Assembly (NCBI GenBank): GCA_022484685.1
Contig: JAKVKY010000002.1
Span: forward strand, 1 to 64,000
Source: Acidaminococcaceae bacterium
GTDB lineage: Bacteria > Bacillota > Negativicutes > Acidaminococcales > Acidaminococcaceae
Reading direction: 5' to 3'
DNA: 64,000 bases
Shown: positions 53,041 to 63,841 of the stretch, one piece after another
How the letters are laid out: the number at the start of each line of letters is the position of its first letter
Numbering within the stretch: the first letter of the stretch is position 1
Translations under genes and position numbers: made by a program
The notes under the pieces: model-generated
The model's database searches: none
What the model saw: the letters and a program-made list of their open reading frames with translations, nothing else
What the model was told of the DNA's origin: nothing

Positions 53041-53634
53041 ATGTTAAGCGAACAAGATGTGATGAAGATGTTAGAAGAAACCCAGGCCGTGCTGCACGGA
53101 CATTTTTTACTGACCAGCGGGCTGCACAGCCCCATGTACGTGGAAAAGTTCAACGTGCTGCAGCACCCCAAGTATACGGAAAAGTTATGCCAGGAGATTG
53201 CCCGCCGTTATGCGGACGCCAACATTGAGTTAGTGGTCGGCCCCACCACCGGCGGGATCCTGCTGGCTCACGAAACCGGCAAGGCTTTAAATACCCGGGC
53301 CATCTTTACGGAACGGGAAAACGGCAAGATGACCCTGAAACGCGGCTTCCAGATTCCGGCAGGGACCAGGGTGCTGGTGGTGGAAGATATCGTTACCACC
53401 GGCGGCAGCGTCAAGGAAGTCATGGATGTGGTGCGGGAGCACGGCGGCCAGGTGATCGGCGTGGGCCTGCTGGTAGACCGCAGCGGCGGCAAGGTGGATT
53501 TTGGCGTGCGCACGGAAGCGCTGCTGCACCTGAACGTGCCCACTTATAAAGCGGCGGACTGCCCGCTCTGCAAAGAAGGCAAACCCTTGACCAAGCGGGG
53601 CAGCACCGGCAAAAATAATCCGGTGAAAAAATAA
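53041..53634 (+). CDS. pyrE: Orotate phosphoribosyltransferase
   Basis: PyrE attaches orotate to PRPP. The PRPP loop VLVVEDIVTTGGS is perfect, and LTSGLHSPMYVEKF, GPTTGGILLAHE and FTERENGKMTLKRGF match the family of the Bacillus/Clostridium type. The 197-residue length fits. GAGGTG lies before ATG 53041. The last 20 residues are basic. It ends the pyr operon, so the order is BC-carAB-KDFE, as in Bacillus without pyrR and pyrP. Confidence 0.96.
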   Translation: MLSEQDVMKMLEETQAVLHGHFLLTSGLHSPMYVEKFNVLQHPKYTEKLCQEIARRYADANIELVVGPTTGGILLAHETGKALNTRAIFTERENGKMTLKRGFQIPAGTRVLVVEDIVTTGGSVKEVMDVVREHGGQVIGVGLLVDRSGGKVDFGVRTEALLHLNVPTYKAADCPLCKEGKPLTKRGSTGKNNPVKK

Positions 53635-53638
53635 AAAT

Positions 53639-53682
53639 AACCTGAAGCAATTTTTAGCTACAAAATTTGCTTCAGGTTTTAT
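53639..53682. terminator. Bidirectional terminator between pyrE and fprA
   Basis: AACCTGAAGCAAATTTT-like arms (AACCTGAAGCAA / TTGCTTCAGGTT), followed by TTATT. It serves convergent genes. Confidence 0.85.
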
Positions 53683-53698
53683 TATGTCCTGACTAAGT

Positions 53699-54904
53699 TT
53701 ATTTTTCCATGGTCACAGCGATATTATGCGCCAGTTGCCCCACTTGTGCTTCCTGCTCCGGGGTCAGGGCAGACTTGATGGTGATCTGGGGTTCAATCCA
53801 GATGATATTTTTGAGAGCACCCAGCTGTGCCCGGATAAGCTTGCCGGCCACCGGGGCCCAGCTGCCGTTTTCCAGCACCGCCACCTTGCGGTTCTGCAGG
53901 TTGTGGGTGGACAGGTCATGGACCAGGGTCTGCATGGTATCAAAGATGCCGTTATTATAAGTGGCGCTGGCCAGCACAATGTGGCTGCAGCGGAACGCTT
54001 CGGCTACCAGGTAGGACGGATGGGTGGTGGACACGTCGTAGGCGGCGATGTCTTTAACGCCGGCGGAAGCCAGTTTAGCGGCCAGCAGTTCCGCCGCCTG
54101 TTCCGTGTGGCCGTAGATGCTGCCGTAGGCGATGAGCACCGCCTGGTCTTCCGGCATGTAGCCGGCCCAGCGCTGGTATTTTTCGAGAAGCCAGCCTAAA
54201 TCCTGACGCCAGATAGGACCGTGCAGGGGACAGAGCAGCTTAATGTCCAGGCCGGCGGCTTTCTTGAGCAACGCCAGCACCTGGGGACCGTACTTGCCCA
54301 CGATGTTGGCATAGTAACGCCGGTACTCCGGAAGCCAGGCGCCCTTGTAGTCATAGGCGTCGGCAAAGAGGTTGCCGCTTAAGGCGCCAAAGGTGCCGAA
54401 GGCGTCGGCGCTGAATAAAACCTTGTCCGCGGCGTCGTAGGTTACCATGACCTCGGGCCAGTGGACCATGGGCGCCATGTAGAAAGTAAAGGTATGGCGA
54501 CCGGTGGTGAGGGTGGCCTTTTCCGCCACGGTCTGGATGCGGCCCGCAAAAGCGGAACCGAAGAACTGGGTCAGGAAACGGGCGCCCTGCAGGGAGGCGA
54601 TGACCTTGGTCTCGGGATGACGGCGCAACAGTTCCGCCACCGTGGCGCTATGGTCCGGCTCCACATGCTGGATGACCACGTAGGCCAGAGGCTGGCCTGC
54701 CAGGGTAGCTTCCAGGCTGCTGAAGAACTGGTCCGCCACCGCTTTATCCACGCAGTCAAAGAGGATGGTCTGCTCATCCTTGACCAGATAGGTATTATAG
54801 GCTACGCCGCTGGTGAGCGGGTAGACATTTTCAAACAGGGCCAGGCGTCTGTCGCTGGCGCCCAGGTAATAGAGATCGGAAGTGATTTGTCTGCCAGAAT
54901 TCAT
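53699..54904 (-). CDS. fprA: Flavodiiron protein (FprA-type flavoprotein)
   Basis: A 401-residue A-type flavodiiron protein. The metallo-beta-lactamase-like domain (1-250) carries the diiron motif HVEPDHS (H-x-E-x-D-H) and HWPEVMV, with CPLHGPIWR late in the domain. The flavodoxin-like domain (about 255-400) shows IAYGSIYGHTEQAAELLA, the FMN loop. Relatives reduce O2 to water or NO to N2O, taking electrons from rubredoxin, whose gene lies just upstream on the same strand. This is an oxygen-protection system of anaerobes. Confidence 0.93.
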   Translation of the reverse strand: MNSGRQITSDLYYLGASDRRLALFENVYPLTSGVAYNTYLVKDEQTILFDCVDKAVADQFFSSLEATLAGQPLAYVVIQHVEPDHSATVAELLRRHPETKVIASLQGARFLTQFFGSAFAGRIQTVAEKATLTTGRHTFTFYMAPMVHWPEVMVTYDAADKVLFSADAFGTFGALSGNLFADAYDYKGAWLPEYRRYYANIVGKYGPQVLALLKKAAGLDIKLLCPLHGPIWRQDLGWLLEKYQRWAGYMPEDQAVLIAYGSIYGHTEQAAELLAAKLASAGVKDIAAYDVSTTHPSYLVAEAFRCSHIVLASATYNNGIFDTMQTLVHDLSTHNLQNRKVAVLENGSWAPVAGKLIRAQLGALKNIIWIEPQITIKSALTPEQEAQVGQLAHNIAVTMEK

Positions 54905-54919
54905 GATGACCGCTCCTTA

Positions 54920-54966
54920 GACAAAAGCGCCCGGGACCAGGTTGTCCCGGCACCGGACGCTTGCTG
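54920..54966 (-). other. Intercistronic hairpin between rubredoxin and fprA
   Basis: On the minus strand AAGCGtCCGGTG-CCGGGAC / GTCCCGG-gCGCTT followed by TTGT. It may act as a partial terminator that sets the rubredoxin to FprA ratio. Confidence 0.6.
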
Positions 54967-54969
54967 TAC

Positions 54970-55128
54970 TTACATCTTGGAAAAGTTCGTCTTGTCTACG
55001 CCGCACAGGGGGCAAACCCAGCTTTCCGGTAATTTCTCAAAGGGAGTGCCGGCAGGAATATTAGCTTCCGGGCAGCCTACTTCAGGATCATACACATAAC
55101 CGCACACGTTGCATACATATTTTTCCAT
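54970..55128 (-). CDS. Rubredoxin
   Basis: A 52-residue small iron protein, below the length often listed in gene tracks. The single Fe is held by C6, C9 ([10 protein letters not shown]) and C39, C42 (CPLCGVDK), and the aromatic core (Y, W) is in place. AGAGGTTG lies before the ATG. It lies 65 bp upstream of the flavodiiron gene and is the expected electron donor to it. Confidence 0.96.
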   Translation of the reverse strand: MEKYVCNVCGYVYDPEVGCPEANIPAGTPFEKLPESWVCPLCGVDKTNFSKM

Positions 55129-55406
55129 GATTCAACCTCTTTCTCGTTAGACTAAATTTATTTTCCGGCTGACAAGTGTCTTTGTCTTTCCCGGAATGGT
55201 TATTTAGATTATACCATAAAGTTGCCAAATGATATAGCAAAAAATTGTTAAGGCAGGTGGCAAAAATTACCAAAGAAGGTAGCAACTTCTTGGGAAAAGT
55301 TGTACAATAGAAAAAATACCGTACCGGCCCGGACAGAAGTGCGGGCGGGAAAACGGCGGCGGCCGGAATTATGGCCGCAGTTAACTTTAAAGGAGATGTT
55401 CTGGTA

Positions 55407-56864
55407 ATGGCACCAAAGGCAGAAACGCAAAATCTTTCCCTGCTCTGCGATTTTTACGAGCTGACCATGGGAAACGGCTATTTTAAAAATGGCTTTTACA
55501 AGAAACAGACTTATTTTGATGTCTTTTTCCGCACCGTGCCCGACCAGGGTGGCTACGCCATCGCTTCCGGTCTCCACGATATCATCGCCTACGTGCAGAA
55601 CCTGCATTTTGAGGCTAAGGATATCGAGTTCTTGCGGAGCAAGGGTATTTTTGACGAAGGCTTTTTAAAATATCTGCGGCAGTTTAAATTTACCGGGGAT
55701 ATTTACGCCGTGCCGGAAGGCACGCCCGTGTTCCCCTACGAACCCATCCTGACCGTGCGGGCGCCGGCGGCGGAAGCCCAGCTCATGGAAACTTTCCTGC
55801 TGCTGGCGATTAACCACCAGTCCCTGATTGCCACCAAGGCCAACCGTATCGTGCGGGCCGCGGAAGGCAGGGCGGTGATGGAGTTCGGTTCCCGCCGGGC
55901 CCAGGGTATCGCCGGGGCGGTTATCGGCGCCCGGGCGGCTTATATCGGCGGCGTCAAGGCCACGGCCTGCACCCTGACCGACGAGCTGTACGGCGTACCG
56001 GCCGCCGGCACCATGGCCCATTCCTGGGTGCAGATGTTCCCCACGGAACTGGAAGCGTTTAAGACTTACTGTCAGCTGTATCCTCATAACGCGGTGCTGC
56101 TGGTGGATACCTATAACACTTTAAAGAGCGGCGTGCCCAACGCCATCAGGGCTTTTAAAGAGACCCTGCTGCCTATGGGCGTGAAGGAATGCGGCATCCG
56201 TCTGGACAGCGGCGACTTAGCCTACCTGACCAAGAAGGCCCGGGTGATGTTAGACGAGGCGGGGCTGCCGGACTGCAAGATCGTGGTCTCCAACTCCCTG
56301 GACGAATACCTGATCCGGGACCTGCTGCTGCAAAAGGCTCAGATTAATTCCTTCGGCGTAGGCGAGCGCCTGATCACCTCCATGAGTTCCCCGGTCTTCG
56401 GCGGCGTCTATAAGCTGGCGGCGGTGGAAGACGAGACGGGCAGGATTATTCCCAAGATTAAGATTAGCGAGAACACGGCCAAGATTACCAACCCCGGTTT
56501 TAAGAAAGTATACCGCTTCTACGATAAGAAGACGGGCAAGGCCACCGCGGACGAGATCTGCCTCCACGACGAGGCGGTGGCGGAGAATGCGTCCCATACC
56601 ATCTTTGACCCGGAAGATACCTGGAAGCAGCGCACCCTTACCAACTTTACGGTGCGGGAACTGCTGGTGCCAGTCTTCAAACAGGGCGACCTGGTTTATA
56701 AGGAACCGGCCCTGCAGGAAATCCAAACCTACTGCCAGCAGGAGATAGAAACACTCTGGGACGAGGTAAAACGTTTCGAGAATCCGCATATCTACAACGT
56801 GGATCTGTCCAAGAAACTCTGGAACTTGAAACGGGAACTGTTAGCCAAAGGCGGCCAGGCCTAA
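55407..56864 (+). CDS. pncB: Nicotinate phosphoribosyltransferase
   Basis: PncB turns nicotinate, PRPP and ATP into nicotinate mononucleotide in NAD salvage. The N-terminal LLCDFYELTMGNGYFKNG in outline, FEFGSRRAQG-like MEFGSRRAQGI, GTMAHSWVQMF, LLVDTYNTLKSGV, GIRLDSGDLAYL and VSNSLDEYLI are the family motifs. Start: ATG 55407 with AAAGGAG about 12 bases before it gives 485 residues; ATG 55371 lies before that site. It stands alone between the rubredoxin operon and the glycogen genes. Confidence 0.95.
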   Translation: MAPKAETQNLSLLCDFYELTMGNGYFKNGFYKKQTYFDVFFRTVPDQGGYAIASGLHDIIAYVQNLHFEAKDIEFLRSKGIFDEGFLKYLRQFKFTGDIYAVPEGTPVFPYEPILTVRAPAAEAQLMETFLLLAINHQSLIATKANRIVRAAEGRAVMEFGSRRAQGIAGAVIGARAAYIGGVKATACTLTDELYGVPAAGTMAHSWVQMFPTELEAFKTYCQLYPHNAVLLVDTYNTLKSGVPNAIRAFKETLLPMGVKECGIRLDSGDLAYLTKKARVMLDEAGLPDCKIVVSNSLDEYLIRDLLLQKAQINSFGVGERLITSMSSPVFGGVYKLAAVEDETGRIIPKIKISENTAKITNPGFKKVYRFYDKKTGKATADEICLHDEAVAENASHTIFDPEDTWKQRTLTNFTVRELLVPVFKQGDLVYKEPALQEIQTYCQQEIETLWDEVKRFENPHIYNVDLSKKLWNLKRELLAKGGQA

Positions 56865-56942
56865 AAAATAAAGCCGCGGCAAGGTGCAGCAACACTGAGC
56901 CGGAACGCGGCCGGACTTCTGGTACGGAAAAAGTGAGAATTT

Positions 56943-56990
56943 ATCCCCGGACGGGACAGTGAAAAAACTGTCAGGTCCGGGGATATTTTT
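56943..56990 (+). terminator. Terminator after pncB
   Basis: ATCCCCGGAC...ACAGT / ACTGT...GTCCGGGGAT followed by ATTTTT. A strong two-part stem. Confidence 0.88.
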
Positions 56991-57011
56991 CGTGTGGGAA
57001 AGGCCGCTTTG

Positions 57012-57062
57012 TGCTATAATTTAAGTAAGATTAATAATAAGTATAAGATTAATAATAAGAGA
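57012..57062 (+). promoter_or_regulatory. Extended -10 promoter and 18-bp tandem repeat before glgC
   Basis: TGC-TATAAT at 57012-57020 with no clear -35. Two copies of AAGATTAATAATAAGTAT follow (57027-57044 and 57045-57062, the second ending differently). Confidence 0.6.
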
Positions 57063-57089
57063 AGATCGTGCCCGTGAGGAGGGGATACT

Positions 57090-58274
57090 ATGAGAAAGAC
57101 CGAATGCCTGGCGATGATCCTGGCAGGAGGCAAAGGCAGCCGGCTGGGCGTGTTGACCAAGAACCTGGCTAAACCCGGCGTGCTCTTTGGCGGTAAATAC
57201 CGGATCATTGATTTTACCCTCAGTAACTGTCGCCATTCCGGCATTAACACTGTCGGCATCCTGACCCAGTATCAGCCCCTGGAACTGAACTGGTACATCG
57301 GCAACGGCAGCTCCTGGGACCTGGATTCTATCAGCGGGGGTACTTTTGTGCTGCCGCCTTATATGAGCGACGACGCCGAATCCCAGTGGTACCAGGGGAC
57401 GGCAGATGCCATCTACCAGAACCTGAACTTCATTGATATGATCGACCCGGAGTATGTGCTGGTCCTCTCCGGCGACCATATTTATTCCATGAACTACGCC
57501 AAGATGCTGGCCTTCCATATCAAGCACCATGCGGCTGCCACCGTAGGCACGCTGCGGGTACCCTGGAACGAGGCTTCCCGTTTCGGTATCATGAAGACCG
57601 ACGGGAACATGCGTATCCAGCAGTTTGAGGAGAAACCGGAAAATCCCAAGAGCAACCTGGCCTCCATGGGCATCTATATTTTCAATAAAGGCATCTTGAA
57701 AAAGTTCCTCAAGGCCGACGCCAAGGATAAGGCTTCGGAGCATGACTTTGGCAAGAACGTGATCCCGGCGCTGCTGGAAGCCAAAGAATCCGTGTACGCC
57801 TATCCCTTTGAAGGGTACTGGAAAGACGTGGGCACCATTGAAAGCCTGTGGCAGGCCAACATGGACCTCCTGGCGGACGAACCGGCCCTGAGCCTGAACG
57901 ATAAACACTGGCGCGTGTACAGCGGTAACCAGGTGTTGCCGCCCCATTACCTGGGACCGGACAGCAGCGTGAAGAGCTCCCTGATCGCGGAAGGCTCCCA
58001 GATCCTGGGCAGCGTCAACCATTCCGTGATCTTCTATAACGTGACCATTGCCGCCGGTGCCAAGGTCAGCGACGCGGTGATCATGCCGGGAACGGTGATT
58101 GAGTCCGGCGCCCGGGTGGAAAAAGCCATCGTGGGCGAGCGGTGCCATATTTACGCCGGCACCAAGATTGCCAATGCGGACGGCAGCGTGGCGGTACTGG
58201 GCAACGATGCGGAAGCATACCCGGTCAGCGCGGCCAACGAACCCCAGGCGGATAAGGGAGGCGCAGGCAAATGA
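57090..58274 (+). CDS. glgC: Glucose-1-phosphate adenylyltransferase
   Basis: GlgC makes ADP-glucose, the donor for glycogen. The 394-residue protein has the nucleotide loop [14 protein letters not shown] with [15 protein letters not shown], the substrate motifs LSGDHIY and [20 protein letters not shown] in outline, [14 protein letters not shown], and the C-terminal left-handed beta-helix ([17 protein letters not shown]). GAGGAGG lies before ATG 57090. Its stop overlaps glgD (ATGA), which supplies the non-catalytic partner as in Bacillus. Confidence 0.96.
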   Translation: MRKTECLAMILAGGKGSRLGVLTKNLAKPGVLFGGKYRIIDFTLSNCRHSGINTVGILTQYQPLELNWYIGNGSSWDLDSISGGTFVLPPYMSDDAESQWYQGTADAIYQNLNFIDMIDPEYVLVLSGDHIYSMNYAKMLAFHIKHHAAATVGTLRVPWNEASRFGIMKTDGNMRIQQFEEKPENPKSNLASMGIYIFNKGILKKFLKADAKDKASEHDFGKNVIPALLEAKESVYAYPFEGYWKDVGTIESLWQANMDLLADEPALSLNDKHWRVYSGNQVLPPHYLGPDSSVKSSLIAEGSQILGSVNHSVIFYNVTIAAGAKVSDAVIMPGTVIESGARVEKAIVGERCHIYAGTKIANADGSVAVLGNDAEAYPVSAANEPQADKGGAGK

Positions 58275-59377
58275 AAGATACCATCGGCCTGATTAACATG
58301 CAGGTGGATAACCCCCTGAAAGAATTAAACGAAGACCGGCCCTTAGCGGCCATGCCTTTTGCCGGCAAGTACCGGTTGATGGACTTTGTGCTCTCCGGCA
58401 TGGTGAACGCCGGCATCGAGACCGTAGGTCTGCTGTTGCCGAAACATGCCCGCCCGGTGCTGGACCATGTGCGCAGCGGCAAGGAATGGAACCTGGCCCA
58501 TAAGGACGACGGCCTGTTCTACCTGCCTATGGAAGTGGACGAGATTGCCCAGCCGGTGACCGGCGACATCGGCGCCTACTACCGGAACCTGCGGTTTGCG
58601 GAAGTGGGCTCCAAGCGCTACTTGGTGCTGAGCTACTGCCGTACCCTGCATAATATTGATTATGACCGGGTGCTGCATTCTCACCGGCAGCATAACGCGG
58701 ATGTGACCCTGGTCTATAAAAAGCTGCCCGAAGCCAGACCCGGCAAGGCTTATGTGGTGAACGTGGCGGCGGACGGACGCATCACCGGCATCGCGGAAAA
58801 AGACAAGGTGGCGGCCGGGGAAAATTTGTTCATGGAAGCGCTGCTCATCGACTGCAATATCTTTACCAACGCGGTGCGGCAGGCTTACGCCCAGGGCAAG
58901 CAGAATTTCTTTACCGAGGTCATCGGGGCGGAACTGAAACGCCTGCGGGTCTTCGGCTACGGTTATTCCAGTTACGCGGCCCGCATCACCAGCATCCCGG
59001 ACTACTACAAGGCCAGCCTGGACCTGCTGAACCTGGATAATCTGCGCACGGTGTTTAAACCGGGCCTGCATATCCGGACCAAGATTAAGGATGAGGCGCC
59101 GGCCAAGTACATGGAAGAAGCCCTGGCCCGGAACTGTATCATCGCCAACGGCTGCGTCATCGAGGGTCAGGTGGAGAACAGCATCCTCTTCCGGAACGTG
59201 CGGGTGGGTAAGAACGCCTGCGTCAAGAACAGCGTCATCATGCAGCGGGCCGTCATCGGCGAAGACGCCCAGGTGGACTGCGTCATCTGCGATAAGAACG
59301 TGCTCATTCAGCCGGAGGCGGTCCTGCAGGGCACTAAGGATAAACCGCTCTGCATCGCCAAATACGGCGACAAATAA
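58271..59377 (+). CDS. glgD: GlgD, regulatory subunit of ADP-glucose pyrophosphorylase
   Basis: A 368-residue relative of GlgC that lacks the pyrophosphate-binding GGxGxRL loop; the N-terminus reads [39 protein letters not shown] in outline. It is therefore the modulating partner and not a separate enzyme. The beta-helix end ([27 protein letters not shown] in outline) is kept for complex formation. It overlaps glgC by 4 bp. Confidence 0.93.
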   Translation: MKDTIGLINMQVDNPLKELNEDRPLAAMPFAGKYRLMDFVLSGMVNAGIETVGLLLPKHARPVLDHVRSGKEWNLAHKDDGLFYLPMEVDEIAQPVTGDIGAYYRNLRFAEVGSKRYLVLSYCRTLHNIDYDRVLHSHRQHNADVTLVYKKLPEARPGKAYVVNVAADGRITGIAEKDKVAAGENLFMEALLIDCNIFTNAVRQAYAQGKQNFFTEVIGAELKRLRVFGYGYSSYAARITSIPDYYKASLDLLNLDNLRTVFKPGLHIRTKIKDEAPAKYMEEALARNCIIANGCVIEGQVENSILFRNVRVGKNACVKNSVIMQRAVIGEDAQVDCVICDKNVLIQPEAVLQGTKDKPLCIAKYGDK

Positions 59378-59443
59378 CAGTGTCAACGTCCTGCCTGCGG
59401 CCCCAGGGGCTGCGGGCAGGCCAAATTTAAGGAGGATATGCCC

Positions 59444-61864
59444 GTGCGAAGCTGGAAAGATAAGTCGGAATTTAAGAGAATGTTTACCCATAAGGCGCAT
59501 ACCCTCTGGGAGAAAAGTCTGCGTGACTTAACGAAGAACGAGGTGTACCAGACCCTGGCCTACATGGTGCGGGACCTGGTCAGCGAGGACTGGATCCATA
59601 CCAACGATGTGTATGAACAGGAAAAACCCCGTCAGGTCTATTATTTTTCTATTGAGTTTTTACTGGGGCGCCTGCTCCAGTCCAACTTGGTCAGCTGCGA
59701 TATGGAAGGCATCTGCCGGGAAGGTTTGCAGGAATTAGGCTGGAACCTGGACGACATCATCCCGGAAGAGGCGGATGCCGGTCTGGGCAACGGCGGTCTG
59801 GGACGTCTGGCGGCCTGCTTTATCGATTCCCTGGCGGCTTTGAAGCTGCCGGGCCACGGCTGCAGCATCCGCTATCAGTACGGCCTTTTTGACCAGAAAA
59901 TCGTGGACGGCCAGCAGGTGGAGCTGCCGGATGTGTGGCTGCGCAAAGGTTTCCCCTGGGAGGTGCAGCGCCTGGACAAGGCGGTGAACGTACGCTTTGG
60001 CGGCGACGCCTACATGGAAGCCCAGCCGGACGGCAGCCTGAAATGCCAGCATAAGAATTATATGAACGTGCGGGCGGTGCCCTACGACGTGCCCATCCTG
60101 GGCTACCGGAACAACACGGTGAACACCCTGCGCCTGTGGAAGGCGGAATATACCCGGGAGGATATTTCCCGCCAGCTGCAGTTTGGCGACGTGCGTCATG
60201 CCATGCGCTACAAGGATTCCATCCAGATGATCTCCCGGTACCTGTACCCGGAGGACAGCACCTGGGAAGGACGCAAGCTGCGCCTGATGCAGGAATATTT
60301 CTTCGTCAGCGCCGGCGTCCAGAGCATCGTCAAGTACTACAAGAAAAAATACGGCGATATCCGTCAGTTCGACCAGTTTATCGCCATGCATATCAATGAT
60401 ACCCATCCGGCCCTCATCATCCCGGAACTGATGCGTATCCTCCTGGACGAGGAAGGACTCAGCTGGGAGGAGGCCTGGAAGATTACGGTGAACTCCGTGG
60501 CCTACACCAACCATACGGTGATGCCGGAAGCCATGGAACGCTGGCCCATCCCCATGTTTAAGGAACTGCTGCCCCGCATCTACCTGGTGGTGGAGGAAAT
60601 TCACAACCAGTGGCAGAAACGGGTGCGGGAACTGTTTTCCGGGGACGAGAACAAGCAGAGACAGGCAGCCATCCTCTGGGGCAGCGAAGTCCACATGGCG
60701 CACCTGGCCGTGGTGGGCAGCCACAGCGTGAACGGCGTGGCGGCTATTCACAGCCAGATTTTGAAGGACAGCGCCCTGCATACTTTATACCAGTGTTTCC
60801 CGGACCGTTTTAACAACAAGACCAACGGCATCAGCCACAGACGCTGGCTGATCCAGTCCAACCCGGAACTGGCGGCGCTCATTGACAGCGCCATCGGCGA
60901 CGGCTGGCGCCTGCATCCGGATAAGCTGATTGACCTGGCGCCTTTTGCCGAGGACGCGGAATTCCGGCATAAGTTCTGGCAGGTGAAGCAGCAGCGCAAA
61001 CAGATTTTGGCGGCGCATATCCTGAAGACCTGGGACGAGCAGGTGGATCCCGGTTTCATGTTCGATATCCAGGTGAAACGTTTCCACATGTACAAACGGC
61101 AGCTGCTGAACATCCTGCATGTGATGTACCTGTTCGGGGAACTGAAGAAGAATCCCCAGCTGGACGTGGTGCCCCGGGTGTATATGTTCGGCGGCAAGGC
61201 GGCGGCAGGTTACGGCGAAGCCAAGATGACCATCAAGCTGGTGAACACCGTGGCGCAGATGGTGAATAATGACCCGGAAGTGAATAAGAAGCTGCGGGTG
61301 CTTTTCCTGGAAAACTACAACGTCTCCCTGGGACAATTACTCTTCCCGGCGGCGGACGTGAGCGAGCAGATTTCTACGGCCGGCAAGGAAGCCAGCGGCA
61401 CCAGCAACATGAAGTTCATGCTGAACGGCGCCCTGACCCTGGGCACCCTGGACGGGGCCAACGTGGAGATCCGCCAGGCGGTAGGACCGGAGAACTGCGA
61501 GATCTTCGGCCTGACGGCGGACCAGGTCATGGATTATTACAAGCACGGCGGCTATTCTTCCTGGGAACTGTACCGTACAGACCCGGTGATCAAGCGGCTG
61601 ATGGACTGGCTGATCACGAACGGGCGGGAAGATTTCCGGGCTTTGTATGATGATTTATTGAACCGGAACGACGAATATTTTGTGCTGCGGGATTTTGCCG
61701 CCTACTGCCAGGCGCAGGACCTGGTGGATAAACGGTACCGGGACCGGGAGAGCTGGCTGAGGACCATGGTGCTGAACATCGCCCATGCCGGTATTTTCTC
61801 CAGCGACCGGACCATCGGGGAATATGCCCGGGACATCTGGCATCTGCAGCCGGTGGAGGTTTAA
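59444..61864 (+). CDS. glgP: Glycogen phosphorylase
   Basis: A glycogen/starch phosphorylase of about 806 residues that releases glucose-1-phosphate. The active-site motifs NGGLGRLAACF, HINDTHPAL, TNHTVMPEAMERWP, QVKRFHMYKRQLLN and the PLP lysine in EASGTSNMKFMLNGALTLGTLDGANVEI in outline are all seen. Two starts are possible: ATG 59438, only two bases after GGAGG, and GTG 59444, at the right spacing; I favour the GTG. It stands between glgD and glgB, so synthesis and breakdown are made together. Confidence 0.94.
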   Translation: MRSWKDKSEFKRMFTHKAHTLWEKSLRDLTKNEVYQTLAYMVRDLVSEDWIHTNDVYEQEKPRQVYYFSIEFLLGRLLQSNLVSCDMEGICREGLQELGWNLDDIIPEEADAGLGNGGLGRLAACFIDSLAALKLPGHGCSIRYQYGLFDQKIVDGQQVELPDVWLRKGFPWEVQRLDKAVNVRFGGDAYMEAQPDGSLKCQHKNYMNVRAVPYDVPILGYRNNTVNTLRLWKAEYTREDISRQLQFGDVRHAMRYKDSIQMISRYLYPEDSTWEGRKLRLMQEYFFVSAGVQSIVKYYKKKYGDIRQFDQFIAMHINDTHPALIIPELMRILLDEEGLSWEEAWKITVNSVAYTNHTVMPEAMERWPIPMFKELLPRIYLVVEEIHNQWQKRVRELFSGDENKQRQAAILWGSEVHMAHLAVVGSHSVNGVAAIHSQILKDSALHTLYQCFPDRFNNKTNGISHRRWLIQSNPELAALIDSAIGDGWRLHPDKLIDLAPFAEDAEFRHKFWQVKQQRKQILAAHILKTWDEQVDPGFMFDIQVKRFHMYKRQLLNILHVMYLFGELKKNPQLDVVPRVYMFGGKAAAGYGEAKMTIKLVNTVAQMVNNDPEVNKKLRVLFLENYNVSLGQLLFPAADVSEQISTAGKEASGTSNMKFMLNGALTLGTLDGANVEIRQAVGPENCEIFGLTADQVMDYYKHGGYSSWELYRTDPVIKRLMDWLITNGREDFRALYDDLLNRNDEYFVLRDFAAYCQAQDLVDKRYRDRESWLRTMVLNIAHAGIFSSDRTIGEYARDIWHLQPVEV

Positions 61865-61933
61865 AGAGCGGGGCGGAGCGGCAGCTTACAGGCTGCGGAC
61901 GCCCGGCAGGAACAGTACACAGAGGAGGTAACT

Positions 61934-63841
61934 ATGCAAGCTGGTAAGCTGGATGCGTATAGTACCTATCTTTATCATCAAGGGAATAACAGCCACAGCT
62001 ACACGCTTTTTGGCGCCCGCCTGGTAAACCGGGACGGCGTCAGCGGCGTGCGTTTCGTGGTGTGGGCGCCTCATGCCCAAAAGGTCAGCGTGGTAGGCGA
62101 TTTTAACAGCTGGCGGGCGGAGCTTAATCCTTTAAGCCGCAGCCAGTTCGGCAACGGCATCTGGGAAACTTTCGTGCCGGGCCTGCAGCCGGGCGCTACC
62201 TACAAATACGCGGTGACGGCGGCGGACGGACGCCAGCTCTTAAAGAGCGATCCTTACGCCCTTACGGCGGAGGTGCGTCCCGCTACGGCTTCCAAGGTGG
62301 CGGCTTTAGATTATGCCTGGGGCGACGCGGACTGGCAGAAGAGCCGGGCGGATTATGATTCCTATCACAGCCCCATGCTGATTTACGAGGTGCATGCGGG
62401 CACCTGGAAACGGGGCGAGGGCGGCCGCTTTTTAACCTACCGTGAACTGGCGGACCAGCTGGTGCCTTATCTGCTGGCCCAGCACTACACCCATGTGGAA
62501 TTTTTGCCTTTGTGCGAATATCCTTTCGACGGTTCCTGGGGCTACCAGGCCACCGGCTATTTTGCCGTGACCAGCCGCTACGGGACGCCGCAGGATTTCA
62601 TGTATCTGGTGGATAAGTGCCACCAGCACGGTCTGGGCGTACTCTTAGACTGGGTGCCCGGCCACTACTGCAAGGACGCTCACGGCCTGCGCTATTTTGA
62701 CGGCGAGCCTGCCTACGAATCCGGCAATCCCATCCTGGCGGAAAACAAGGAATGGGACACCATGAACTTTGATTACGGCCGGCCCGAGGTGCAGAGTTTT
62801 TTGCTGTCCAGCGCCATGTTCTGGCTGACGGAATACCATCTGGACGGGCTGCGCATCGATGCGGTGGCCAACATGCTCTACCTGGATTACGGCAAGAAGG
62901 CGGGGGAGTGGCAGGCCAATAAGTTTGGCGGCCGGGAAAACCTGGAAGCCATCGCTTTCTTAAAAAAATTAAATCAGGCGCTCTTCGCCGAACATCCACA
63001 GGCCCTGGTGGTAGCGGAAGAATCAACGGCCTGGCCGCTGGTTACCAAACCGGTGGATGTAGGCGGCCTGGGCTTTAACTACAAATGGAACATGGGCTGG
63101 ATGAACGACATGCTCAAGTACATGTCCCTGGACCCGGTGTACCGGGGCAGCAACCACAACCTGGTCACCTTCTCCTTCTACTACGCCTTCAGCGAAAACT
63201 TTATCCTGCCGCTGTCCCACGACGAGGTGGTCCACGGCAAACATTCGCTCCTGGACAAGATGCCCGGGGACTACTGGCAGAAATTTGCCAACCTGCGGGC
63301 CTTTTACGGGTACTGGCTGGCCCATCCGGGCAAGAAGCTGCTCTTCATGGGCGGCGACTTCGGCCAGTTCATCGAATGGAAGGACGACGACAGCCTGGAC
63401 TGGCATTTACTGAACTATCCCCAGCACGCGGCCCTGCATCTGTACATGCGGGAGCTGGCGGCATTTTACGGCAGCCACAAGGAGTTCTGGCAGGTGGACG
63501 ACGACTGGCAGGGCTTTGCCTGGATCTGCTGCGACGATTATCAGAACAGCGTTCTGGCCTTTATCCGGCAGGGCGAGACCGCGGCGGACCAGACCCTGGT
63601 GCTGTGCAACTTTACCCCGGTGGTGCGGGAACAGTACCGGATCGGGGCGCCGGCTGCGGGCATTTACGAGGAAGTTTTTAACAGCGATGCGAAAAAATAC
63701 GGCGGCTCCGGCGTGACCTGCGGCGACAAGCTGGTCACGGAACCGGTGCCCTGGCACGGACGGGAGCAGTCCCTGGTAGTGACCTTACCGCCACTGGCCA
63801 CGGTGTACCTGCGCCTGAGAAAGGAGACCAGTCATGCTTAA
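61934..63841 (+). CDS. glgB: 1,4-alpha-glucan branching enzyme
   Basis: GlgB adds alpha-1,6 branches to glycogen. The protein has 635 residues. A CBM48 domain lies at about 25-110 ([22 protein letters not shown] in outline). The GH13 barrel carries the four family motifs: [23 protein letters not shown] (nucleophile Asp), [10 protein letters not shown] (acid/base Glu) and [10 protein letters not shown]. The C-terminal beta domain follows. GAGGAGG before ATG 61934. Overlaps glgA by 8 bp. Confidence 0.96.
   Translation: MQAGKLDAYSTYLYHQGNNSHSYTLFGARLVNRDGVSGVRFVVWAPHAQKVSVVGDFNSWRAELNPLSRSQFGNGIWETFVPGLQPGATYKYAVTAADGRQLLKSDPYALTAEVRPATASKVAALDYAWGDADWQKSRADYDSYHSPMLIYEVHAGTWKRGEGGRFLTYRELADQLVPYLLAQHYTHVEFLPLCEYPFDGSWGYQATGYFAVTSRYGTPQDFMYLVDKCHQHGLGVLLDWVPGHYCKDAHGLRYFDGEPAYESGNPILAENKEWDTMNFDYGRPEVQSFLLSSAMFWLTEYHLDGLRIDAVANMLYLDYGKKAGEWQANKFGGRENLEAIAFLKKLNQALFAEHPQALVVAEESTAWPLVTKPVDVGGLGFNYKWNMGWMNDMLKYMSLDPVYRGSNHNLVTFSFYYAFSENFILPLSHDEVVHGKHSLLDKMPGDYWQKFANLRAFYGYWLAHPGKKLLFMGGDFGQFIEWKDDDSLDWHLLNYPQHAALHLYMRELAAFYGSHKEFWQVDDDWQGFAWICCDDYQNSVLAFIRQGETAADQTLVLCNFTPVVREQYRIGAPAAGIYEEVFNSDAKKYGGSGVTCGDKLVTEPVPWHGREQSLVVTLPPLATVYLRLRKETSHA

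Noticed and set aside
57021-58148. 375-codon open frame on the minus strand opposite glgC
   Set aside because: It is the antisense shadow of glgC, His/Val/Gln-rich as such shadows are, and no ribosome site is seen.
58343-59500. 385-codon open frame opposite glgD
   Set aside because: It is an antisense shadow of a conserved gene in GC-rich DNA.
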